A DNA stretch of 64,000 nucleotides from contig NZ_JBHULI010000003.1 of assembly GCF_042684365.1 (NCBI RefSeq), positions 152,481-216,480 of the forward strand, written 5' to 3'. This document shows positions 53,397-61,703 of the stretch, piece after piece. The translations under genes were made by a program, and so were the position numbers. A model generated the notes under the pieces. That model made no database searches. It saw only the letters and a list, made by a program, of their open reading frames with translations, and was not told the origin of the DNA. Within the stretch, counting starts at the first letter, position 1. Each line of letters starts with the position of its first letter. This DNA is from Gracilimonas halophila. Lineage in GTDB: Bacteria > Bacteroidota > Rhodothermia > Balneolales > Balneolaceae.

Positions 53397-54625
53397 TACT
53401 TGGAACCCCCATATGGCTTTGGTTGGGTTTGGCGGTGATCATCCCTGTACTTATTCATCTATGGAATAAGAGATCGGGCCGGCCTCGGCTGTTAGGTACA
53501 TTCCGTTTCCTTCCTGAGGAATCCTTTGCTTCTGCAAAAAGAATAGAGCTCCACGAGATCCCATTGATGTTGGTACGGATGCTGATAGTTCTGTTACTTA
53601 CACTGTTACTAGCCGGATTATTTTTGGAAGATGAATTGGAGGGAGTTGAACGCATTATCATTTCTGAAACTTCAAGCGGAGAATTTGCACAGGATGCGGA
53701 GGAAGACGGAATTCCCTTAGTGACAGTATCTTCCAAAGAAGTGCAGCAAAAGGGATGGTGGAATATTTTGGAGCAGATCGAATACCGGGAGCAACCGGAA
53801 AGGGTGACAATAAGAGGAGATCTGTCAGAAGCTCATTTCCGTGGTGGGCGCCCTTCTTCTGATGCAGTGATAAACTGGGAGCCTTTGGATTCTCTTTACA
53901 CCAATGAATTGACCCTTGCTGTATGGCAGCTTGGGGATGAACAATACCGGGCATTAATTCAGCAGAGGACAGAGACTGGAATTGAGACTTTTATTGAGGA
54001 AGTGACTCCGTCTGAGATTCGAAATAGTGGAGTGGAAGTGATAGATGGACCAAGACTTATTCTGAATCCTGAAAATAAGGAAGGGATAAATCTTGGGTTG
54101 GAATATGCAGCAGATAGGTGGGAAATTGAAATGGAAGAACAGCCCATGAAAGAACTGCCGCAATTAGAATTTGGAGAACGAACGATCCGGCTGATTCAGG
54201 AAACAGAGGAATTGAGGGGGAGCGATCTGATAGAAGCCAACAGGATTTTTGGAATTTCAATATCAGTAAAAGAGATGAGAGCTGTTGCTCAGCCTCAAAA
54301 AGAAATTTTGACTACCCGGAATGGAAATACTCCATTTCTTTATGTTGATATAAATGGGAATATGGTCGTAAACGGGACAATAGCACAAGAACTGCAAAGC
54401 TGGGTGTATGCAGGAATTGCACAACGCCTTTTTATAGAAGCATTTGGAGCGGATCACATTCTATCTCCTGAGTTGATCGGGCCACAGCGTGATCTTGCTA
54501 CCCTTGCATCAAGTGAAAGAGGATCAGTTCCCACAGAGCAGCGTTCAGCACAATTATGGCTGATGGGTTTATTGGCGTGTTGTTGGTTATTCGAGAGATG
54601 GCTGGCGCCAAAGAGGGGGATGTGA
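53393..54625 (+). CDS. BatA-domain membrane protein
   Basis: A 410-residue protein. Its N-terminal BatA domain has two membrane helices (GTPIWLWLGLAVIIPVLIHLWN, residues 3-22; and LMLVRMLIVLLLTLLLAGLFL, about 57-78). A third helix is near the end (LWLMGLLACCWLFERWLA). The segment between is soluble and glutamate-rich, possibly periplasmic, with no recognised VWA motif. It is co-transcribed with MoxR and DUF58, overlapping the next start by one base (TGATG). Confidence 0.82.
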   Translation: MILGTPIWLWLGLAVIIPVLIHLWNKRSGRPRLLGTFRFLPEESFASAKRIELHEIPLMLVRMLIVLLLTLLLAGLFLEDELEGVERIIISETSSGEFAQDAEEDGIPLVTVSSKEVQQKGWWNILEQIEYREQPERVTIRGDLSEAHFRGGRPSSDAVINWEPLDSLYTNELTLAVWQLGDEQYRALIQQRTETGIETFIEEVTPSEIRNSGVEVIDGPRLILNPENKEGINLGLEYAADRWEIEMEEQPMKELPQLEFGERTIRLIQETEELRGSDLIEANRIFGISISVKEMRAVAQPQKEILTTRNGNTPFLYVDINGNMVVNGTIAQELQSWVYAGIAQRLFIEAFGADHILSPELIGPQRDLATLASSERGSVPTEQRSAQLWLMGLLACCWLFERWLAPKRGM

Positions 54626-56799
54626 TGGAACAACAGCTTCGGAAATTAAGATCAAGGCTTCATAGAAACCGGGTGTTGGCCGAGCTTATTCAGATAGCAG
54701 CCGTCAGTTTTCTTATGGGGGTGTTCACTTTTGTTTTTGCATTGGATGAGTCGGCCGCTCCAATGATAATAAGTGGAGTATTTTTTGTGGGAAGCGTTGG
54801 ACTTGCTGTCTTGTTGGGTAGGTTTAAAAAGCCTTCAGCCCAGGAGATCACCAGGTTTCTGGATCGAAAGTATCCCTTTATGGAAGAGTCTGCTTCATTA
54901 CTGACCTCAGAAAGTTCGGGGTCATTAATAGAAAATTGGCAGAAAGAGATAATTTCAAATCGGCTTCGGTCTGAAATTTCACAAATAAAACTTCCAAAAG
55001 AAGAGCTTAAAAAAGCATCTGCGATGGGCGGACTGTGGCTTGCCATTTCCCTGATCCTGATCATAGCCAAGCCGGTTTTGAATCAAAGTTTATCGCAATT
55101 TCAGAACCAGACTGATGCTGTGACTGAAGAGAGGAATGAGCAAGATGAGTCAACACTGATTCCGGAAATTGAAGAAGCACGGATCAAGATCAGTCCTCCT
55201 TCTTATACCGGACTGGGTACAGAAGAATATGAATTTGAGAATATCTCCGTGCCGGAGGGAGCGACTATAAACTGGAGCGTGAAAGTAAATGAGACACTGG
55301 AAAATGTAAGTGTGCTATTTTCAAATGGTGAATCAATTGAGATGAACGTGAACGGAGATTCCGGAATTTATTCGGCTTTAATGACAGGCATTGAGAATCG
55401 AATTTATCAGATCAGGCTTTCGAATGCGGATACGACCGTGTTCTCTGCTTTTAAGAGTATTGAAGTGATCACCGATCAGCCACCGGGATTTGTAGTTTTA
55501 CAGCCAACAGCAAAACGGGACTTCATCACCCCGCAAAAAAGAACCTTCAATATTGAAGCTGAGATCGGAGATGATCACGGTGTTACTGAAACAGAGATCC
55601 GCGCAACATTGGCTAAAGGTTCCGGCGAAAACGTTAGGTTCAGGGAACAAACATTTTCGTTTGCAGAAATATCCGGGCTGGGGTCGAAAAAAGTAATAGG
55701 GATAAGCAGATTAAATGCAGATTCGCTTGAGATGGAACCGGGAGATGAACTCTATTTCTACATCACTGCAAGGGATAATAAACCCGAACCTCAGTTGGCC
55801 CGGTCAGATACCTATTTCATTATCTATGCAGATTCCGGCGAAGTAAGCACTATAGAAGTGGCAGGATTAGGTGTGGATCTGCTCCCGGAATATTTTCGAA
55901 GTCAGCGTCAGATCATTATTGATACCGAGCAGTTATTGGAGGATAAGCCAAACATCAGCAAGGATGAATTCAACGATCGCTCAGAGAGTATTGGGCATGA
56001 TCAAAATTTACTCCGTCAGCGTTATGGGGAATATCTTGGACAGGAAGATGAAATGGCATCGTCAACGGGTGGAAGTATGGGTGCAAGTGCTGAAACCGGA
56101 GCTGAGGAACATGATGCCGGTGCCGAGGAAGGCCACGATCATGAGGAAGAAGAGCTCAATGGGGTGGGATTGACGAACGCTGAAAGTGAAGCCACAAGTG
56201 TGATTCCCGATGAATTTTTTCATGATCACGGTGCCGCGGAAATGAATACACTGTTTGCTCAAAGCCCGAGAGCCATGCTAAAAGAAGCAGTCGATAATAT
56301 GTGGAATGCCGAGCTGTACCTGAGTACCCGGCGCCCTGAAGAAGCACTGCCATACGAATATGCCGCTCTGGAATTATTGAAAGCAGTACAGCAGGCTAAT
56401 CGCCAATACACCCGAAAAGCAGGGTATGAACTTCCTCCTATTGATGAGGATGAAAAGAGATTAACGGGAACCTATGATGGTTTTGCTGATCCTGATGGTT
56501 CTCAACAAATGGGAAGGCCTGAAAACCCGTTGGTACAGCTTCAGCTTTTGGTTCGCGATGAAACACTTTCAGGTCAGGATCTTGCTGAGGAAGCGAGAGA
56601 GTTATTGGCAGAAGCAGAGATCTCCGATGCCAACCGATTATTCTTGCTGAACCGTATCAGAACCATTGAAAATGAAGGGCGAGATAAGGAAATCGAAGAT
56701 CAGATCACTCAGTTGATCAGTGAAATAAGCAGTGAGATCCAGCTTGACCCTACTCCCAAAACCTATCCGTCAATCCGAAAAATTCAATCACAGAGATGA
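54625..56799 (+). CDS. DUF4175-type membrane protein with His/acid-rich segment
   Basis: A 724-residue protein with three N-terminal membrane helices (about residues 20-45, 50-75 and 125-145) and a long C-terminal periplasmic part. The family resembles DUF4175 of MoxR clusters. The ATG at 54625 overlaps the previous stop by one base; the frame is open upstream but that part overlaps the BatA gene and is rejected. Around 56.10-56.24 kb there is a His/Glu-rich segment (EEHDAGAEEGHDHEEEE, and FFHDHG) that could bind metal. The C-terminus has long charged helices. Confidence 0.8.
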   Translation: MEQQLRKLRSRLHRNRVLAELIQIAAVSFLMGVFTFVFALDESAAPMIISGVFFVGSVGLAVLLGRFKKPSAQEITRFLDRKYPFMEESASLLTSESSGSLIENWQKEIISNRLRSEISQIKLPKEELKKASAMGGLWLAISLILIIAKPVLNQSLSQFQNQTDAVTEERNEQDESTLIPEIEEARIKISPPSYTGLGTEEYEFENISVPEGATINWSVKVNETLENVSVLFSNGESIEMNVNGDSGIYSALMTGIENRIYQIRLSNADTTVFSAFKSIEVITDQPPGFVVLQPTAKRDFITPQKRTFNIEAEIGDDHGVTETEIRATLAKGSGENVRFREQTFSFAEISGLGSKKVIGISRLNADSLEMEPGDELYFYITARDNKPEPQLARSDTYFIIYADSGEVSTIEVAGLGVDLLPEYFRSQRQIIIDTEQLLEDKPNISKDEFNDRSESIGHDQNLLRQRYGEYLGQEDEMASSTGGSMGASAETGAEEHDAGAEEGHDHEEEELNGVGLTNAESEATSVIPDEFFHDHGAAEMNTLFAQSPRAMLKEAVDNMWNAELYLSTRRPEEALPYEYAALELLKAVQQANRQYTRKAGYELPPIDEDEKRLTGTYDGFADPDGSQQMGRPENPLVQLQLLVRDETLSGQDLAEEARELLAEAEISDANRLFLLNRIRTIENEGRDKEIEDQITQLISEISSEIQLDPTPKTYPSIRKIQSQR

Positions 56800-58547
56800 T
56801 CATCGCTATTTGGTCTTTAGTTATTGTGGCTATCACCGGATTTGCCGTATGGGTCGACTTCCGTGCATATCAAAATAAGATCAGAGCACTTCTCATCATT
56901 TTATCCGGATTATTATTGATCGGCTTTGTTGCGGAGCCGAAATGGTGGCCTTCTGAATCCGGTAGTTATGCATTACTGACAGATGGATTTGAATCCGAAT
57001 ATTTCAACCCGAACAGATATGATGTAGTCTATTCACTCAGGGATGAAGATAAATACACTTCAGGAAGAACATGGCTAAGCTCGATATCTATGATCGCCGA
57101 TGAAGTACCTTTGGGAAGCGGAATCGATTTGTTTGGTTTTGGGGTGAAGGAAGAACTGCCTGAAAATTATCGATGGTTTGACCGACTCGAAGACCCCGGA
57201 AATGGATTCATATTAGATGATGCTCCGAAACAAGTAGAAGTTGGGAAAAGATTCGAAATTTCCATTACTGCTCAAGGAGCCGGAGATGAGGATTCAATTC
57301 AGGTTTATAAAGACGGAAAACTTTGGCAAAACCAAAGTGTGGATCAGGATTCAAAGATCATATTAGAAGATCAGTTGAATATGCAGGGCCCAATTACCTA
57401 CGATCTGGAATGGATGAAAGAAGATTCACTGTACACCGAAAGCCTGAATATCAGAGCGGTACAACCTGAATTACTGACCTTTGGAGTGCTGATGTACAGT
57501 CCTTCCTTTGAGATCAATTATCTAACCGAGCATTTTGGTAACCGGGGTCATGCCGTAATAAGCAAAACCCGGGTGGGTCAGGACCGGTTTCGATTCGATG
57601 GCATAAATGCCAATACAGACCAGGCGGAGTCATTTATAGATAACCTAAATTCCATGGACGTACTGATCCTGGACAGCCGGGAATATCTGGAACTTCCGCT
57701 TTCAGCAAAAGAACAGATAAGGGAGGCAGTACAAAATGGAATGGATGTAATATTAAGATCTCCGAGCGTTGAAAGTTCACAACAATGGGCTGAGGTTTTT
57801 TCAGATATTACCGGTGAAGAAGTGAACGTGCAACCGATCAATCGTCTTGAAGAACGGAACTGGCTTCCCGGTTTTCTTCAAGATAATGCTGAGATCATAA
57901 CTCCGTCACCCTTACTGAATATTGATTTTATCGACCTTCCCGAAGCCTCAGAGATTCTTCACCAAAGTGCAGGTAACGAGGCGGTGAGTGTGAGAATACT
58001 AAATGGTTCGGGAAGTGTGACCGGTCAGCTTTTTTATCAAACTTATGGATGGTTGCTGGAAGGAGAGGAAGAAGCTTACAACTCTTTTTGGGTAGATTAT
58101 TTAAGCAGGTCTGTAATGTTGGAGTCATCACAAATTGAAGTAGCCCCCATTCTGCCAAGGAGAAATGAGGAAACGAAAATTTTCATTTCTCAGCCTTCGG
58201 AGTTCTCAGATATATTGATCAAACCGGTGTTTTCATCCGACTCATTAAAGATCCCAGTCTCTCAAACTCTACAGAATTTAAGTGTGGGGGAGACATCTTT
58301 TTGGCCAACCGAAAGCGGGTGGCATTTTGCAGAGTATGAGAACCGGAAAACATGGTTCTATGTGTATGGGGATAGATGGGGGTATGACGATTCAGTAAGA
58401 AAGAACGAATTCACGAAGAAGTTGATCACGAGATCCACTCCAATTGATGAAGCCGGATCTACAACGACCAAGATCCCAAACTGGATCTGGCTGATCGGAT
58501 TTCTGCTGCTTCAAACAACTCTTTGGGCGGAAAGGAAGTTTTATTAA
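56796..58547 (+). CDS. Membrane protein of the MoxR cluster, function unknown
   Basis: A 583-residue protein with two N-terminal helices (about residues 1-20 and 30-48) and one C-terminal helix (IPNWIWLIGFLLLQTTLWAERKFY). The middle part has a stretch LNSMDVLILDSREYLELPLSAKEQIREAV, which resembles the core of glutamine-amidotransferase-like folds used in related uncharacterised proteins. No catalytic triad is visible. It overlaps the DUF4175 gene by four bases and closes the operon. I give no enzymatic function. Confidence 0.75.
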   Translation: MIIAIWSLVIVAITGFAVWVDFRAYQNKIRALLIILSGLLLIGFVAEPKWWPSESGSYALLTDGFESEYFNPNRYDVVYSLRDEDKYTSGRTWLSSISMIADEVPLGSGIDLFGFGVKEELPENYRWFDRLEDPGNGFILDDAPKQVEVGKRFEISITAQGAGDEDSIQVYKDGKLWQNQSVDQDSKIILEDQLNMQGPITYDLEWMKEDSLYTESLNIRAVQPELLTFGVLMYSPSFEINYLTEHFGNRGHAVISKTRVGQDRFRFDGINANTDQAESFIDNLNSMDVLILDSREYLELPLSAKEQIREAVQNGMDVILRSPSVESSQQWAEVFSDITGEEVNVQPINRLEERNWLPGFLQDNAEIITPSPLLNIDFIDLPEASEILHQSAGNEAVSVRILNGSGSVTGQLFYQTYGWLLEGEEEAYNSFWVDYLSRSVMLESSQIEVAPILPRRNEETKIFISQPSEFSDILIKPVFSSDSLKIPVSQTLQNLSVGETSFWPTESGWHFAEYENRKTWFYVYGDRWGYDDSVRKNEFTKKLITRSTPIDEAGSTTTKIPNWIWLIGFLLLQTTLWAERKFY

Positions 58548-58553
58548 GCCAAT

Positions 58554-60623
58554 CTACCCCATCCCATAAAACTGAACCTTCTCTTTGAAATAGGGAGTGA
58601 AGACCTTCTCCAGATCTGAGTTTTGAGGAGTTTGTAGATCCGGATCACTTTCCAAGAGTTTTTTGGCCTTGTCTTTGGCTTGGGTAAGTAGGAATTGGTC
58701 TTCTACAATATCAGCAAATTTGAAATCGGGAAGGCCGCTTTGCTTGGTTCCCAGAAAATCTCCCGGTCCGCGAAGCTTAAGGTCAGCCTCAGCGATCCGG
58801 AATCCATCATTGGTTTCTTCCATAGTTTTTAAGCGAAAAGCTCCGGACTTGCTCACTTTCACATCCGGCATGAGGATGCAATAGCTTTGTCGCTCACCAC
58901 GTCCAATTCTTCCCCGTAATTGATGTAACTGAGAAAGCCCGAATCGCTCGGCGTGTTCAATGATCATAATGGAAGCATTTGCTACATCTACACCAACCTC
59001 AATTACAGTCGTCGAAACAAGGATCTGGATCTCATTATTGATGAAGGCCTTCATAACTGCATCTTTCTCTTCCGTTTTCATCCGGCCATGAAGTAACCCA
59101 ATATTGAAATCGGGAAATCGTTTTTTGAGCTTCTCAAATCCTGCAGTGGCATCTTTCAGGTCCAGCGCTTCTGATTCCTCTACCAATGGGTAAACCACAT
59201 AAACTTGTCCGCCGTCTTTTACTTCCTGCTGCACAAAATTATAGACGTCTTCTCTTTTTTTATTGGATCTAATAGCGGTCTTGATCGGTTTCCGCCCCGC
59301 AGGCATATCCCTGATAATGGAAACATCAAGGTCCGCATAAACAGTCATGGCCAAGGAACGGGGGATAGGGGTGGCACTCATTACAAGCATGTGAGGATGG
59401 CTCCCTTTATTTAATAGGTCAGCTCTTTGCTGTACGCCAAACCGATGCTGTTCATCTATTACCGCCAAGCCCAGGTTATGAAAACGAACTTCGTCCTGAA
59501 TAATGGCATGAGTTCCAACCACGATCTGTGCATTTCCACCTTCAGTGTCTGTGAGGATGTCAGTTCGAAGTGCCTTTTTTTGTGAACCGACCAGGAGGCG
59601 AACATTGATGTCCAATTCTTTGAGGTGATCGGCAAGGGTTCTGTAATGCTGCTCGGCTAAAATTTCAGTCGGAGCAAGGAATGCGGCTTGAAATCCATTA
59701 TCCAGTGCCATCAACATCGCTCCAATGGCAACAATGGTTTTACCTGCCCCCACGTCTCCCTGGATCAAACGATTCATTTGTCGGCCCGAGCGGACATCCG
59801 TCTTAATTTCAGCAAGAGATGAGCGTTGTCCATCAGTTAATTCAAATGGAAGTAATTCATTAAAGTATCTTGAAGTGTAGGTGCCGGTTTCGTTAAAAAC
59901 ATGTCCATTGGCTCTTTCCTTTATGGTGTAATTGATCTTCTCCATGCTCAATTCAAATAGGAAAAGTTCTTCGAACTTAAATCGGTTCAGGGCATTCTTA
60001 TGTTCGTTGTGACTTTCAGGAAAGTGGATCATCCGATAAGCCTCTTGCCTTCGCGGAAACTTGAATTCAGAGAGAAGGTGATCGGGCAGAAACTCATCAA
60101 AAGTATGTTTATTGAGTATTTCTTCCATCCACTGTTGCACAAGTTTACTTGTGATCCGTGCCTTGCTAAGAGCTTTACTTCCCGGATAAATAGGAAAGAT
60201 CCGGGAAAAAGAATCGAGATCACCTTCCGAAGAAATTTTATCCACTTCAGGATGTGCAATGGAGATAGACTTCCCATATCGTTTTGCAGGCCCAAAAAAA
60301 GCAACCGTTTCTCCTTCTTTGAAAAACTTACTGAAATAGCCGACTCCCCTAAACCATACTCCTTTTACCATTCCGGTACCATCGTTGATATAGACTTCCA
60401 GACGTTTCTTTTTTCCGTAGCCGGCTGTGGAAATATCGGTAACTTTTCCCGCTACGGTAACCTCCTCACCAGACCCCGCCAGGTACTTGATCTTTTGGGT
60501 ATTACTTCGGTCCAGATAACGACGGGGGAAAAAGTTGAGCAGATCGTATACTTCCTTGATGCCTTCATTACTGAGGGCTTCGAGTCTTTTGGAGCTTAAA
60601 TTGGATAAATCAGAAAGATTCAA
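58554..60623 (-). CDS. recG: ATP-dependent DNA helicase RecG
   Basis: Branch-migration helicase that remodels stalled replication forks. The N-terminal wedge/OB part (about 1-150, VTVAGKVTDISTAGYGKKKRLEVYI) is followed by the helicase core: Walker A QGDVGAGKTIVAI, DEQH box VIDEQHRFG, motif III SATPIPRSLAMTVYAD and motif VI QLRGRIGRGERQ. Length 689 is normal. The start is TTG at 60623. It converges with the MoxR operon, with stops six bases apart. Confidence 0.96.
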   Translation of the reverse strand: MNLSDLSNLSSKRLEALSNEGIKEVYDLLNFFPRRYLDRSNTQKIKYLAGSGEEVTVAGKVTDISTAGYGKKKRLEVYINDGTGMVKGVWFRGVGYFSKFFKEGETVAFFGPAKRYGKSISIAHPEVDKISSEGDLDSFSRIFPIYPGSKALSKARITSKLVQQWMEEILNKHTFDEFLPDHLLSEFKFPRRQEAYRMIHFPESHNEHKNALNRFKFEELFLFELSMEKINYTIKERANGHVFNETGTYTSRYFNELLPFELTDGQRSSLAEIKTDVRSGRQMNRLIQGDVGAGKTIVAIGAMLMALDNGFQAAFLAPTEILAEQHYRTLADHLKELDINVRLLVGSQKKALRTDILTDTEGGNAQIVVGTHAIIQDEVRFHNLGLAVIDEQHRFGVQQRADLLNKGSHPHMLVMSATPIPRSLAMTVYADLDVSIIRDMPAGRKPIKTAIRSNKKREDVYNFVQQEVKDGGQVYVVYPLVEESEALDLKDATAGFEKLKKRFPDFNIGLLHGRMKTEEKDAVMKAFINNEIQILVSTTVIEVGVDVANASIMIIEHAERFGLSQLHQLRGRIGRGERQSYCILMPDVKVSKSGAFRLKTMEETNDGFRIAEADLKLRGPGDFLGTKQSGLPDFKFADIVEDQFLLTQAKDKAKKLLESDPDLQTPQNSDLEKVFTPYFKEKVQFYGMG

Positions 60624-60741
60624 CTGTTATAAAATTATATATCGGTCTATAAATAAAATACCGAAATTAATGGTTTAATTTAATGTTTAGTACTGCTACA
60701 GGGGGTGTATTGAATATTAAGAAAATAATTCGGATAAATAT

Positions 60742-60774
60742 TTTGCATTCGTACCTAAATGTATCCTATATTTG
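60742..60774 (+). promoter_or_regulatory. Promoter of the str operon (rpsL)
   Basis: TATATTTG (60767-60774) matches TAnnTTTG, and TTTG (60742-60745) lies 21 bases upstream of it. This is the best Bacteroidota-type -33/-7 pair in the window, 41 bases before the rpsL start. Confidence 0.7.
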
Positions 60775-60814
60775 CAAGCTCTCGATTCGATGGCAATAAC
60801 CAAATAATTGAACA

Positions 60815-61189
60815 GTGCCGACTATACAACAACTCATACGAAAAGGTAGAAAAAGCAAAGTAAGTAAAACAACTGCTCCTGCGCTACAGAATTGTCCGCA
60901 GAAGCGTGGTGTTTGTACTCGCGTTTATACAACTACGCCTAAAAAGCCGAACTCGGCATTGCGTAAAGTAGCTCGTGTACGTTTGACCAACGGGATTGAA
61001 GTTTCGGCTTACATTCCTGGTGAAGGTCACAACTTGCAGGAACATAGTATAGTATTGATCCGCGGAGGTAAAGTTAAAGATTTACCCGGTGTTCGATACC
61101 ATATTATTAGAGGAACATTAGATACAGCGGGCGTTGAGGGAAGAACTCAAAGTCGTAGTCTGTATGGCACCAAGAGGCCAAAAGGGTAA
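60815..61189 (+). CDS. rpsL: 30S ribosomal protein S12
   Basis: Decoding-centre protein. TTTPKKPNSALRKVARVRL carries the conserved lysine-asparagine block and KVKDLPGVRYHIIRG the conserved aspartate that is methylthiolated in many bacteria. The sequence at both streptomycin-relevant lysines is wild-type. Length 124 is normal. The start is GTG at 60815. It is the first gene of the str operon and lies 26 bases before rpsG. Confidence 0.98.
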   Translation: MPTIQQLIRKGRKSKVSKTTAPALQNCPQKRGVCTRVYTTTPKKPNSALRKVARVRLTNGIEVSAYIPGEGHNLQEHSIVLIRGGKVKDLPGVRYHIIRGTLDTAGVEGRTQSRSLYGTKRPKG

Positions 61190-61215
61190 CACTAAGAAAT
61201 TAAGATTAATCGAGC

Positions 61216-61683
61216 ATGCGTAGAAAAACAGCAGATAAACGAGATGTACAAGCGGATCCAATTTTTGAGGATAAGCTGGTAACTCGTTTTGTAAACAACC
61301 TGATGCGAGACGGAAAGAAGAATGTAGCTCGCAAAATTGTATATCAGGCATTTGAAGTTATTGAAGAAAAAACAGGCGAAACCGGAATCGATGTATTCCG
61401 AAATGCGCTTCAAAACTCAACACCGGTTGTAGAGGTTAAGTCTCGCCGTGTTGGTGGTGCTACTTATCAGGTGCCAATTGAAGTTCGCCAGGAAAGAGGA
61501 ACCGCATTGGGAATGAGGTGGTTGATTAAGGCTGCTCGTTCCAGAAATGACAAGTCGATGTCAATTCGTCTTTCAAGAGAATTGATCGATGCGTCAAACA
61601 ATGAAGGTGGTGCCGTTCGTAAGAAAGACGAAACGCACCGTATGGCAGATGCTAACAAAGCTTTTGCTCACTTTAGATTCTAA
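61216..61683 (+). CDS. rpsG: 30S ribosomal protein S7
   Basis: Primary 16S rRNA-binding protein of the small-subunit head. MRRKTADKRDVQADPIF is the typical start, and SRRVGGATYQVPIEVR and MSIRLSRELIDASNNEGGAVRKK are family blocks. Length 155 is normal. In S7-type operons it is autoregulated by mRNA binding; no such structure was looked for here. It is followed after 20 bases by fusA. Confidence 0.98.
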   Translation: MRRKTADKRDVQADPIFEDKLVTRFVNNLMRDGKKNVARKIVYQAFEVIEEKTGETGIDVFRNALQNSTPVVEVKSRRVGGATYQVPIEVRQERGTALGMRWLIKAARSRNDKSMSIRLSRELIDASNNEGGAVRKKDETHRMADANKAFAHFRF

Positions 61684-61703
61684 AAGATTTTATTAAAAGT
61701 ATT

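Noticed and set aside
54556..54624. Upstream extension of the DUF4175-type gene to an ATG at 54556
   Set aside because: It lies inside the BatA gene and adds no leader. The ATG at 54625 forms the usual TGATG overlap.
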